Source: JAIPAN01 sp040403555
Lineage (GTDB): Bacteria > Bacteroidota > Bacteroidia > Sphingobacteriales > Sphingobacteriaceae
Assembly: GCA_040403555.1 (NCBI GenBank)
Contig: JBBAKN010000002.1
Location: 248,001 to 312,000, forward strand
Reading direction: 5' to 3'
Length of the DNA: 64,000 bases
Both the position numbers and the translations under genes were made by a program. Positions 24,227-32,698 of the stretch are shown here, piece after piece (the first letter of the stretch is position 1; each line of letters starts with the position of its first letter). Under the pieces are notes generated by a model. The model did not search any database. It had not been told where the DNA came from and worked only from the letters and a program-made list of their open reading frames with translations.

Positions 24227-25510
24227 ATGAAAAAACTAGCATTAAGCCTATTATTTGTTAGCACAAGCCTAACTATTTTCGCACAATCTGTCGAAAAAAT
24301 TAAGGAAAAGGATGTAAGCCGCATTATTAAAACCCTCACAGCCGACGATATGGAAGGCCGAGCTACTTTTTCGGCAGGGATTGATAAAGCTGCCCGTTTT
24401 ATCGAAAGCGAATTTAAAAAAATTGGCTTGCAAACGCTCGAAGGAGAAACTACCTTCCGTCAATCTTTTAGCATGAACCGCATAAAGCCTGGCACTGCCA
24501 CAGTAAGTTTAAACGGGACAGCTATACCTACCGAGCAGGTATTGGTGAGCAGTGATCAAGCAACTTTAACCTGGACCGAAGCCAGTGGTATAGAAAACAT
24601 TCAACTAGCAGCCGGAGCTACTTTTGTAAATCGCTACCGCGAAATTTTACGTGCCAATAAGTCGGCTATCGTTTGGGTAGATGCGCAATATGCCGATGCA
24701 TTTAAGCGTCTTCGTGATGCCTCGTTTAGAACACGGATGGCTGAAAAACCAAAAGCTACTTCGGTAGTATTTATTTTAAGCGATCGGGTAGCCACTTCTT
24801 ACAGCATTACTGCAAGCAATAACATTGACCAAGCACCGCTATTTAACGTGGCTGGCCAAATTCCTGGGAAATCGAAAGTCAAAGAATACGTGATTTTCTC
24901 AGGGCATTACGATCATTTAGGTATTATTAAAGCTGTAGAAGGCGATTCTATTGCCAATGGTGCCGACGATGATGCTTCGGGCACTACCGCTGTAATTGAA
25001 CTAGCCAAGTACTACAAAAAGCTGAATAACAACGAACGTACCTTAATTTTTGTGGCTTTTACCGCCGAAGAAGTGGGTGGTTTTGGCGCCAGATATTTCT
25101 CCTCTAAACTAAACCCCGATGATGTGGTAGCCATGTTTAACATCGAAATGATTGGTAAAGAATCGAAATTTGGTAAAAATAATGCCTTTATTACCGGCTA
25201 CGAACGTTCAGATTTTGGAGAGATTTTACAACGCAATTTAGAAGGTACCAATTTTAAATTTTATCCAGACCCTTACCCTAGCCAGAATTTATTTTACCGC
25301 AGCGACAATGCTACCCTAGCGGCATTGGGCGTTCCGGCACATACCATCTCTACCGATCAAATTGACATTGATAAATTTTACCACACCGTAAATGATGAAT
25401 TGGAAACACTAGACGTTTCAAATATTACGGCTACCATTAAGGCTATTGCCCTAAGTTCTAGAAGTATTGTGAGTGGGAAAGATGCTCCAAAACGGATACC
25501 GAAATTATAA
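24227..25510 (+). CDS. M28-family zinc aminopeptidase, exported
   Basis: Periplasmic or secreted metallopeptidase (427 aa). The signal peptide ends near IFAQS (residue 20). Zinc-ligand motifs of the M28 family follow in order: SGHYDHLG (~226), NGADDDASGT (~240), FTAEEVGGFGA (~278) and the late His region AHTISTDQID. An inserted domain (~100-200) resembles a PA-type lid. The family releases N-terminal amino acids from peptides. The stop overlaps the end of the convergent acetyltransferase gene by 6 bases. Confidence 0.93.
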   Translation: MKKLALSLLFVSTSLTIFAQSVEKIKEKDVSRIIKTLTADDMEGRATFSAGIDKAARFIESEFKKIGLQTLEGETTFRQSFSMNRIKPGTATVSLNGTAIPTEQVLVSSDQATLTWTEASGIENIQLAAGATFVNRYREILRANKSAIVWVDAQYADAFKRLRDASFRTRMAEKPKATSVVFILSDRVATSYSITASNNIDQAPLFNVAGQIPGKSKVKEYVIFSGHYDHLGIIKAVEGDSIANGADDDASGTTAVIELAKYYKKLNNNERTLIFVAFTAEEVGGFGARYFSSKLNPDDVVAMFNIEMIGKESKFGKNNAFITGYERSDFGEILQRNLEGTNFKFYPDPYPSQNLFYRSDNATLAALGVPAHTISTDQIDIDKFYHTVNDELETLDVSNITATIKAIALSSRSIVSGKDAPKRIPKL

Positions 25511-25999
25511 GGCTTTACGCATTATATAATCGTTTAACACAAAGGTGTGATACGGAATGTCAAGGGTTTGGTGAATGTCAAACCCTTGTTTTTTGTAAAA
25601 TTCAACCGCTTTATTACCGCGGTTTACATTCAGTTCCAAAATAAGTCCGCCTAATTTTTTAGCCCGTGAGCCCACCTCCACTATCAGCAATTGACCCGTA
25701 CCCTTGCCTTGTTCACTAGGTAAGAGGTAAAGTTTGTGCAGCTTAAACACCTGCTCCTTCGTATTCGTTTCACTAAATGCTGAAAAACCCACGGCCAATC
25801 CGTTTCTCTCGACTAGTAAAAAGGTGATTCCTTCGCTAAACTGTTGAGCCAAAGCCTCAGGAGAATACATCTCCTTAAGCATGTAGCTAATTTGCTCGGC
25901 CGAAATAAAAGAACTGTAGGCAGGCCACCAACTTTCTTCAGCTAGTTGACCAATGGTTGGAATATCACTAGGATTTGCCGTTCGAATACTTAAACTCAT
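25505..25999 (-). CDS. GNAT-family N-acetyltransferase
   Basis: 164-residue GNAT fold with the acetyl-CoA motif LPSEQGKGTGQLLIVEV (about 92-110) and LELNVNRGNKAVEFYKKQGF in the C-terminal half. Acceptor unknown. Its ATG overlaps the TPK-like gene stop (25996-25999), so it is the last gene of the TPP-riboswitch operon. Whether it acts on a thiamine-related amine or is a passenger cannot be told. Confidence 0.9.
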   Translation of the reverse strand: MSLSIRTANPSDIPTIGQLAEESWWPAYSSFISAEQISYMLKEMYSPEALAQQFSEGITFLLVERNGLAVGFSAFSETNTKEQVFKLHKLYLLPSEQGKGTGQLLIVEVGSRAKKLGGLILELNVNRGNKAVEFYKKQGFDIHQTLDIPYHTFVLNDYIMRKAL

Positions 26000-26562
26000 A
26001 ACTCTTCGGCAATAAATAAGAAGGGTTGTTCAAATGTAAGAGAGTAAAATCCGTCTTTTTCGGTTTCGAATTCATGAAATCCAAGGCGCTTTAAGCCTTC
26101 TATTTGCAGATGTTTGGCATCGTGCAGCAAGTGTACCTTTTGCCCACCCGTTTGCCATTTACTAAATCCGGAACGGATAGGCATAATTTTTTTATCGGAA
26201 GTGAAAATCACCAGATTGATGATATCAACAAATAACACGTAGTCTTTCAGCAAAAATTCTTCGGCAATAACATTTACCGCCGGATACCCCTCAGCCACAA
26301 AATATTTCAACGCATCTTCTAATGGCTCATAGTCGGTAAGCACGATATGGGTGTGTTCTTGTGCATTAAAGTTGGGATTATTGGTAACTACGGCATCAAT
26401 TTTAATACCTAATGAATCGGCATATTCATACACCCCTTCGGTTACCATAACAGTTGGGCTCCACTCTAGCAATTGGCCCAATTGTTCGTTAGAGAAATGC
26501 GCCAAATTGACTATTAGGAGGGCTGGTTCTTGTTTTTCTCGAACGATATGATGTGAAGACAT
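25996..26562 (-). CDS. Divergent thiamine pyrophosphokinase-like protein
   Basis: 188 residues with the outline of thiamine pyrophosphokinase: a Rossmann-like start (ALLIVNLAHF), a middle segment IDAVVTNNPNFNAQEHTHIV where the usual GDxDS is expected, then LEDALKYFVAEG and a C-terminal beta half. The canonical acidic GDxDS motif reads TNNPN here and a TD pair is only partly kept (LTDYEPLED), so catalysis is uncertain. Placement in a TPP-riboswitch operon supports a thiamine link. It starts one base before the PafA stop region and is coupled to the GNAT gene. Confidence 0.6.
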   Translation of the reverse strand: MSSHHIVREKQEPALLIVNLAHFSNEQLGQLLEWSPTVMVTEGVYEYADSLGIKIDAVVTNNPNFNAQEHTHIVLTDYEPLEDALKYFVAEGYPAVNVIAEEFLLKDYVLFVDIINLVIFTSDKKIMPIRSGFSKWQTGGQKVHLLHDAKHLQIEGLKRLGFHEFETEKDGFYSLTFEQPFLFIAEEL

Positions 26563-26563
26563 G

Positions 26564-28210
26564 CTACTTTAACGCTGCGCTTATGGGTGAACCTATACAA
26601 CCATTAGGCATTTGAATGTGCAATAAAGCAGCTAAGGTTGCCGAAATATCGGTCATATTAGTAGTTTCATTAGTATGGCCTTGCTTAATACCCCAACCCA
26701 TAAACACCAAAGGAATGTGCGCATCGTAAGGGTTCCAGGTACCATGTGTAGTACCGGTTGTACCGTAACCACTATACCAGCCTGGTTGCAAGAGTATTTG
26801 AATAATTCCACTACGATCGTGGTTATAGCCATTCTGAATTTTAGGACGTAAAGTTTCTGGCAAGGTGCTCACTTGTACATTACGCTGATCTACCACATTG
26901 GCCACCCCGGTTTGGCTACTTAAAAAAGCAATGCAATCAGAAATAATGGCTTGCTCATTTAATTTGGCATCAGCAATTAAGGTATTATTTAAATTCACCT
27001 GGTAGTTTAATAAACTTAATACCAAGTTTTTGTTTTGGTATTTGGCTTCCAAAAAGTTGTTTAGCTCTTTAGTTATTTGGCTAGATGGCCAATAGCCCGC
27101 GGGAATTTTTTGATCTAATAAAAAGCTAGGATTGTGTGCCGCCCCGTGATCGGCTGTAAGAAAAACGGTATAATTTCCTTTGCCTACATTTTTATCTAAG
27201 TAGGCAAAAAATTTAGCAAAATCTTGGTCTAAACGCAAATAGGTATCTTCCATTTCAACAGCATTCGTAGCAAATTGATGCCCAATATAGTCGGTAGAAG
27301 ATAAGCTTACAGCTAAGAAATCGGTTGCCGTACTTTTACCCAATTGCTCATTTTCAATGGCTGCTTTGGCCATATCTAAGGTGAGCGTGTTGCCATAAGG
27401 TGTAGTGCGCAACAGGGCATAATTAGGTGTAGTTCCTCCGTTTAATTTAATCGGAAAGGTAGGTGTACTTGCTCCGGGGAACTTGCCTTCGTAAGGGCTG
27501 TTATCCGCAGTGCTTTGTACGTAGGTATTTAAAGGAAATAAAGAATCCCAACCCTTATTTAAATACGAATCGGCTTGTTTTTGGTTATTCAATTGTTTTA
27601 CCCATGCAGGCAAATCGGGCATATAATAAGAACTGCTAATCCAACCTCCGGTTAAGTCATCGTACCAATATGCCGCATTGGCGGTATGCCCTGCAGGCAA
27701 AATAGCTCCACGATCTTTTAAGGCAATACCAATTACTTTCGATCTGAAATTGGTGGCCAACTTTAATTCATCGGTAATGGTGGTGGTTAATAAATTACGA
27801 GGTGACATTTGGCCAGCTTTAGACGTACTGCCTACGGTTTGTACCGTTTCGTCTTCGGTGCAATACATCGATTTTCCGGTTTTTTGGATAATAAAATCGT
27901 TGCCTGCAATACCATGAATGGCCGGCACCGACCCTGTATAAATGGTACTGTGGCCAATAGCGGTTACGGTAGGAACGTAATCTATCTGCGTGTTTTCGCA
28001 CGAAAAACCTTCGTTTAATAAGCGCTTAAATCCGCCAGTTTGATAACGATCGTAATAGCGGTATAAATAATCCCAACGCATTTGATCTACCACCAAGCCT
28101 ACTACCAATTTTGGTCTCGGTAAAGAAGTGTTAGCCGGTTTAGATTGTGCTTGTGCAAGTACTGCACTAAAAAATAGGCAACTAAATAAGATGTTTTTAA
28201 TTCTGCTCAT
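26564..28210 (-). CDS. PafA-type alkaline phosphatase, exported
   Basis: Zinc phosphomonoesterase of the PafA group, 548 residues from ATG 28208-28210; the longer frame start at 28231 would spoil the signal peptide. The signal ends near LAQAQ. PafA hallmarks are visible: VDQMRWDY with the first Asp, nucleophile Thr81 in VPTVTAIGHS, Asn104 in GNDFI, and the Lys/Arg pair K165 and R167 in ALKDRGAI. Metal ligands follow in TADHGA and NGYNHDRSG. Sitting between the thiamine receptor and a TPK-like gene, it probably strips phosphate from thiamine phosphates in the periplasm. Confidence 0.9.
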   Translation of the reverse strand: MSRIKNILFSCLFFSAVLAQAQSKPANTSLPRPKLVVGLVVDQMRWDYLYRYYDRYQTGGFKRLLNEGFSCENTQIDYVPTVTAIGHSTIYTGSVPAIHGIAGNDFIIQKTGKSMYCTEDETVQTVGSTSKAGQMSPRNLLTTTITDELKLATNFRSKVIGIALKDRGAILPAGHTANAAYWYDDLTGGWISSSYYMPDLPAWVKQLNNQKQADSYLNKGWDSLFPLNTYVQSTADNSPYEGKFPGASTPTFPIKLNGGTTPNYALLRTTPYGNTLTLDMAKAAIENEQLGKSTATDFLAVSLSSTDYIGHQFATNAVEMEDTYLRLDQDFAKFFAYLDKNVGKGNYTVFLTADHGAAHNPSFLLDQKIPAGYWPSSQITKELNNFLEAKYQNKNLVLSLLNYQVNLNNTLIADAKLNEQAIISDCIAFLSSQTGVANVVDQRNVQVSTLPETLRPKIQNGYNHDRSGIIQILLQPGWYSGYGTTGTTHGTWNPYDAHIPLVFMGWGIKQGHTNETTNMTDISATLAALLHIQMPNGCIGSPISAALK

Positions 28211-28237
28211 GGGACATTTATTATGGTGCAAATATCG

Positions 28238-30604
28238 TTAAAACTTCAGGTTTAAAGAAATCAGGAAATTACGGGTAGCCTGTGGATAATAGTAGTTTTC
28301 GGTAGAGAAATTACCCCCCGAAATATAACTAAAGGTATAACCATTGGCCTCGTATTTCTTGTTAAACACATTGTTCACCAACAAGGTTAAATTAACATTT
28401 TTTGTCGATTTTAAGCTGAAATTATACTGAAAACGTAGGTTATGAACCAGCATTTCCTTTAGTTGGCGTGCCTTAGTAGCGGTATTGTCTAAATATTGAC
28501 GACTTACGTATTTTCCAATAAATGCAATTTCGGCATGCTTAAAAGGAACATAATCCCATTCTCCGGAAGCCACTACAGTAGGAGAAAAAGCAATAGTTGT
28601 ATTCCTAAAATCGGTACCTATCTGCGTACCGTTGTCGTAATCATCAATATAATATGTAAAGCGTTTAATTTTATTTTGACTCCAAGCTATATTGGCTTTC
28701 CAAGCCCATTTTTCACTTAATTTTAAGCTAACGTCTAGTTCCAAACCCATGCGATAACTATTAGGCACATTGCTGCGGCTATATTCGCCTACATCGTTAA
28801 TTGCGCCCGTTAAAATAAGTTGGTTTTTGTACTTCATAAAATAGCCGTTTAGGGCGGCCCTAAAATTGTTATGACTTAATCGATAACCCGCTTCTATATC
28901 GGTTAGACGTTCGGATATTGGGCGGCTAGCCGGTGTAGAGTTCACAAAATCGTCGCGATTAGGCTCTTTATTGGCTACCGATACGGAAGCATAGAACTGC
29001 TGCCGAGGATTGAGTTGATAGCTTAATCCCGCCTTCGGATTAAAGAAGTTTAGGGATACTGCTTGCTGAATGTTTTGCAAATTGGTATCGTAGCCCATAA
29101 ATTCGTGTCTCACCCGGCGATATTGAAAATCGGTATAGCCAACCCAAGGGCCACGTTGCCAAGTTGATTTTCCATACACATTAAAATCAGTTTTAAAGCC
29201 ATCGTTATCGTAGTAATGCTGGCGAATTTGGCTATCAGAAGCATAAGTTGCCCAAATAATTTCGCCAAAATGACGGCCCTTATATTCGTTGTAAGCGCCC
29301 CCCAGAGTGAAATCTAATCCGTTTTTAGGCGTATAATTTAAGGCGAATGTGCTGCCGTAAAAATCGTTATCTAACCAACGGCGGCGGATTAAATCTGTTT
29401 GAGAAATGGCGTTCCCACCAAAAATAACCGGACTTAAACCATAATCTGCAAAATCTTGGTCGGCTTTATATTCTTCGTAATAACCACGGCCGTAGGTGTA
29501 ATGAAAGGCACCGCTTAAAGAAAGTTTAGGCGAAAAGCTGTGAGCGTATAAAAGTTGATAGTGGTCTTGTGTGTAATTATCCGTTTGATCCTCGTACTTG
29601 AAGCCATTGTAGGTTCTGTTATTTGTCAATTCTGATTCTGGAACACCATTCCAAGCCTGGTAGGTTTTCTCGTGACCCGAAAACACATTGGCCCGAATAA
29701 GGGTGTTGGCACCATACCAAGCACCACTTAAAAAGTATGATTTTAGTTTAGATGATGCCCTATCGATATACCCATCAGACTGGATTCTAGATAACCGACC
29801 ATCAAACGTAAACTGATTGTTTAGCAGCCCCGTACCAAAATTTAAGGTGCTTTTTTGAGTATTGTATGAACCCAAGGTAGTGTTCAACATGGTATAGGCC
29901 GAATCTCTGCGAACGGTGGTTTGTATGTTTATACTGGCCCCAAAAGCACCAGCCCCGTTCGTGGAGGTACCCACTCCTCGTTGCACCTGTATATTATCTA
30001 CCGAAGAAACAAAATCGGGTAGATTCACAAAATAAGTGGCTTGGCTTTCAGGATCGTTAAAAGGGATACCATTTAGGGTAACATTTATTCGAGAAGCATC
30101 GCTGCCCCGAATACGGAGGCCTGTATAACCAATACCTGTGCCCGCATCCGAACTCACTACCACACCCGGTGTTTGATTGAGCACAAAGGGTAAATCTTGG
30201 CCTGTATTATTTTTTTCTAAAACCGCTTTAGTAAGGTTGGTATAGGTGGTAGCGCTCTGTTCAGTGGCTCTGATAGCTTTAATTACCACCTCATCGCCAG
30301 GGAAAATAGTGGGTTTTAGCAAAATTTCTACTTGAGCATCGGCGGGTAAAGTAATCGTTTTTTCTATAGGTTGATAACCTACAAAACTCACCTTTATCAC
30401 ATAGTTTCCTGCTGCAAGGCCAGTAAATGAAAATAGCCCTTGGCCGTTGGTGGCAAGAGTTTGATTAGAGCCAACACTTACCGTGGCACCCACTAGTCCC
30501 AATTGTGTACGTGCATCTAATACTTTTCCGCTAAAAGTAAGCTGCGCCCAAGCCATTACCGGCAAAAGCATCGCCAACAGCGCAACAAATAATCCTTTTT
30601 TCAT
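28238..30604 (-). CDS. TonB-dependent receptor, probable thiamine (phosphate) importer
   Basis: Outer-membrane receptor of 788 residues. The signal peptide ends around AWAQL, followed by a carboxypeptidase-like regulatory domain (about 22-105, FSGKVLDARTQLGLVGATV), the plug (~115-220, GYTGLRIRGSDASRINVTL) and a 22-strand barrel to the C-terminal Phe. The gene follows a TPP riboswitch on the same strand, so its substrate is most likely thiamine or a phosphorylated form, as for riboswitch-linked receptors of Bacteroidota. First gene of the operon, 27 bases before the phosphatase. Confidence 0.92.
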   Translation of the reverse strand: MKKGLFVALLAMLLPVMAWAQLTFSGKVLDARTQLGLVGATVSVGSNQTLATNGQGLFSFTGLAAGNYVIKVSFVGYQPIEKTITLPADAQVEILLKPTIFPGDEVVIKAIRATEQSATTYTNLTKAVLEKNNTGQDLPFVLNQTPGVVVSSDAGTGIGYTGLRIRGSDASRINVTLNGIPFNDPESQATYFVNLPDFVSSVDNIQVQRGVGTSTNGAGAFGASINIQTTVRRDSAYTMLNTTLGSYNTQKSTLNFGTGLLNNQFTFDGRLSRIQSDGYIDRASSKLKSYFLSGAWYGANTLIRANVFSGHEKTYQAWNGVPESELTNNRTYNGFKYEDQTDNYTQDHYQLLYAHSFSPKLSLSGAFHYTYGRGYYEEYKADQDFADYGLSPVIFGGNAISQTDLIRRRWLDNDFYGSTFALNYTPKNGLDFTLGGAYNEYKGRHFGEIIWATYASDSQIRQHYYDNDGFKTDFNVYGKSTWQRGPWVGYTDFQYRRVRHEFMGYDTNLQNIQQAVSLNFFNPKAGLSYQLNPRQQFYASVSVANKEPNRDDFVNSTPASRPISERLTDIEAGYRLSHNNFRAALNGYFMKYKNQLILTGAINDVGEYSRSNVPNSYRMGLELDVSLKLSEKWAWKANIAWSQNKIKRFTYYIDDYDNGTQIGTDFRNTTIAFSPTVVASGEWDYVPFKHAEIAFIGKYVSRQYLDNTATKARQLKEMLVHNLRFQYNFSLKSTKNVNLTLLVNNVFNKKYEANGYTFSYISGGNFSTENYYYPQATRNFLISLNLKF

Positions 30605-30629
30605 CTTTTTTGATTTTAAAATTTAACAG

Positions 30630-30652
30630 TTGCTTTAAAGGGGTAAAAGCAA
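30630..30652 (-). promoter_or_regulatory. Leader hairpin between riboswitch and receptor gene
   Basis: TTGCTTT and AAAGCAA (7-base stem, nine-base loop) lie between the riboswitch and the ATG at 30604. It has no U-tract on the minus strand, so if it is the expression platform it would act on translation rather than by termination. Confidence 0.4.
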
Positions 30653-30667
30653 TTTTTATTAAATTTT

Positions 30668-30790
30668 TACCTTCCCTACGCCGGCATTATCCGGATCAGG
30701 TGCTCTGATAGTTCAAAATAATAGGAACTAGCAGATGGGTATATTCTCAGCCTGTTTTTGTGTTTGCAAGAAACAAGGCACCCCTATTTG
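30668..30790 (-). promoter_or_regulatory. TPP (THI-element) riboswitch
   Basis: Reading leftward, conserved parts appear in order: GGGGTGCC (P1/P2 start), a variable arm, GGCTGAGA, ATACCC, ACCTGATCCGGATAATGCC and GGCGTAGGGAA. These are the signature loops of the TPP aptamer, with a typical length (~120 nt). It sits ahead of the TonB-dependent receptor operon and should switch it off when thiamine diphosphate is plentiful. Confidence 0.95.
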
Positions 30791-30846
30791 ATGATCCAAA
30801 ATTAGACTATTATTCTGATTTTAGGTACAAATTGCGTCAGAAATAA

Positions 30847-30854
30847 TACTTTTG
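30847..30854 (+). promoter_or_regulatory. -7 promoter box of aspS
   Basis: TACTTTTG, matching TAnnTTTG, ends seven bases before the aspS ATG. Confidence 0.6.
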
Positions 30855-30861
30855 TAGTACT

Positions 30862-32607
30862 ATGCTCAGAACACACACTTGCGGAGAATTAACCTTAGCA
30901 GATTTAGGGAAAGGAATTAGCCTTTGCGGCTGGGTGCAAAAATCACGTGATTTAGGCGGAATGACCTTTGTGGATATTCGCGACCGCTACGGAATTACCC
31001 AATTGGCTTTTAATACCGACGACAATGCCGAGTTACGTGCCAAAGCCCGTGAACTAGGTCGTGAGTTTGTAATAAACGTACAAGGAACCGTAATTGAACG
31101 TTCGAGCAAAAACCTAAAAATGCCTACCGGAGAAATAGAAATTAGCGTTTCGGCTATCACTATTTTAAACCCCGCTAAGCTTCCTCCATTTTTAATTGAA
31201 GATGAAACCGATGGCGGCGACGAGCTGCGGATGAAATACCGCTACCTCGATTTACGTCGCAACCCGGTACGCAATAATTTAGTACTTCGCCATAAAATGG
31301 CACAAGAAGTACGCCGTTACCTCGATGGGCTAGACTTTATTGAGGTAGAAACTCCGGTATTAATTAAATCTACGCCAGAAGGTGCCCGTGATTTTGTGGT
31401 ACCTAGCCGTATGAATGCCGGCGAATTTTACGCTTTGCCCCAATCGCCACAAACCTTTAAGCAATTGTTAATGGTATCGGGTTTCGATCGTTATTTCCAA
31501 ATTGTAAAATGTTTCCGCGACGAAGATTTACGTGCCGACCGGCAGCCTGAATTTACTCAGATTGATTGCGAAATGGCTTTTATTGAACAAGAAGATATTT
31601 TAAACGTATTTGAAGGCTTAATTAAACAACTCTTTAAAAACGTTAAAGGCATTGATTTAGGCGCTGTACCTCGTATGACTTACGCCGATGCCATGCGTTT
31701 ATACGGATCGGATAAACCCGATACCCGTTTTGGAATGCTATTTGTAGAACTTAACGACCTCGTAAAAGGAGCTGACTTTCCGGTATTTGATGCCGCCGAA
31801 TTGGTAGTAGGTATAAAAGCTGAGGGCTGTGCCGAGTATACCCGCAAGCAGTTAGACGAATTAACCGATTTTGTAAAACGTCCGCAGGTAGGCGCCACCG
31901 GTTTGGTGTATTGCCGTTACCAAGCAGATGGAACTTTAAAATCATCGGTAGATAAGTTTTACAGCGAAGAACAATTAAAAGCATGGGCTACTGCATTTGA
32001 TGCAAAGCCCGGCGATTTGATCTTAGTAATGGCCGGCCCTGCCGAAAAAACTCGTAAACAACTAAACGAATTGCGTTTAGAAATGGGCAACCAGTTAGGC
32101 TTGCGTGATAAAAACACCTTTGCTCCACTGTGGGTGCTCGATTTCCCGCTATTGGAATGGAACGAAGAAAGTGGCCGTTACCATGCCATGCACCATCCCT
32201 TTACCTCACCAAAGCCAGAAGATATTGCCTTGCTAGACAGCCAACCCGGCGACGTACGAGCCAATGCCTACGATATGGTTGTGAATGGAACCGAAATTGG
32301 TGGTGGATCTATTCGTATACACGATAGAGCCCTGCAATCCATTATGTTTAAGCATTTAGGCTTTAGCCCAGAAGAAGCACAAAAACAATTTGGCTTTTTA
32401 TTAGAAGCCTTTGAATATGGTGCTCCTCCACATGGCGGTATTGCCTTTGGTTTCGATAGGTTGGTTTCTATTTTCGCTGGATTAGATTCTATCCGCGATG
32501 TAATTGCTTTCCCTAAAAATAATTCGGGCCGCGATGTGATGATTGATTCTCCATCTACTATTTCTGAAGAACAGTTGAAAGAATTGAGCATTAAAACAAC
32601 AACATAA
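30862..32607 (+). CDS. aspS: Aspartyl-tRNA synthetase
   Basis: Class II synthetase charging tRNA-Asp; 581 aa, bacterial type. An N-terminal OB fold (CGWVQKSRDLGGMTF, ~22-36) binds the anticodon. Class II motif 2 is FRDEDLRADRQPEF (~218-231) and motif 3 is GIAFGFDRL near the end; the bacterial GAD insert spans about 280-420. The single -7 box close to the start suggests a nearly leaderless message. A terminator follows. Whether it discriminates Asp from Asn was not determined. Confidence 0.97.
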   Translation: MLRTHTCGELTLADLGKGISLCGWVQKSRDLGGMTFVDIRDRYGITQLAFNTDDNAELRAKARELGREFVINVQGTVIERSSKNLKMPTGEIEISVSAITILNPAKLPPFLIEDETDGGDELRMKYRYLDLRRNPVRNNLVLRHKMAQEVRRYLDGLDFIEVETPVLIKSTPEGARDFVVPSRMNAGEFYALPQSPQTFKQLLMVSGFDRYFQIVKCFRDEDLRADRQPEFTQIDCEMAFIEQEDILNVFEGLIKQLFKNVKGIDLGAVPRMTYADAMRLYGSDKPDTRFGMLFVELNDLVKGADFPVFDAAELVVGIKAEGCAEYTRKQLDELTDFVKRPQVGATGLVYCRYQADGTLKSSVDKFYSEEQLKAWATAFDAKPGDLILVMAGPAEKTRKQLNELRLEMGNQLGLRDKNTFAPLWVLDFPLLEWNEESGRYHAMHHPFTSPKPEDIALLDSQPGDVRANAYDMVVNGTEIGGGSIRIHDRALQSIMFKHLGFSPEEAQKQFGFLLEAFEYGAPPHGGIAFGFDRLVSIFAGLDSIRDVIAFPKNNSGRDVMIDSPSTISEEQLKELSIKTTT

Positions 32608-32627
32608 GTTAAACTAACCTTCTATTA

Positions 32628-32657
32628 AAAGCCGGACGTAAATCCGGTTTTTTTATT
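32628..32657 (+). terminator. Terminator after aspS
   Basis: AAGCCGGA pairs with TCCGG(TT) around CGTAAA, followed by a run of T. Confidence 0.85.
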
Positions 32658-32698
32658 TAATACAAATTTTGATACATTTAAAGTTCAAACCTAAATCG

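Noticed and set aside
28211..28231. Longer start of the PafA phosphatase
   Set aside because: It adds a short polar lead that would disrupt the signal peptide; the ATG at 28210 gives a standard one.
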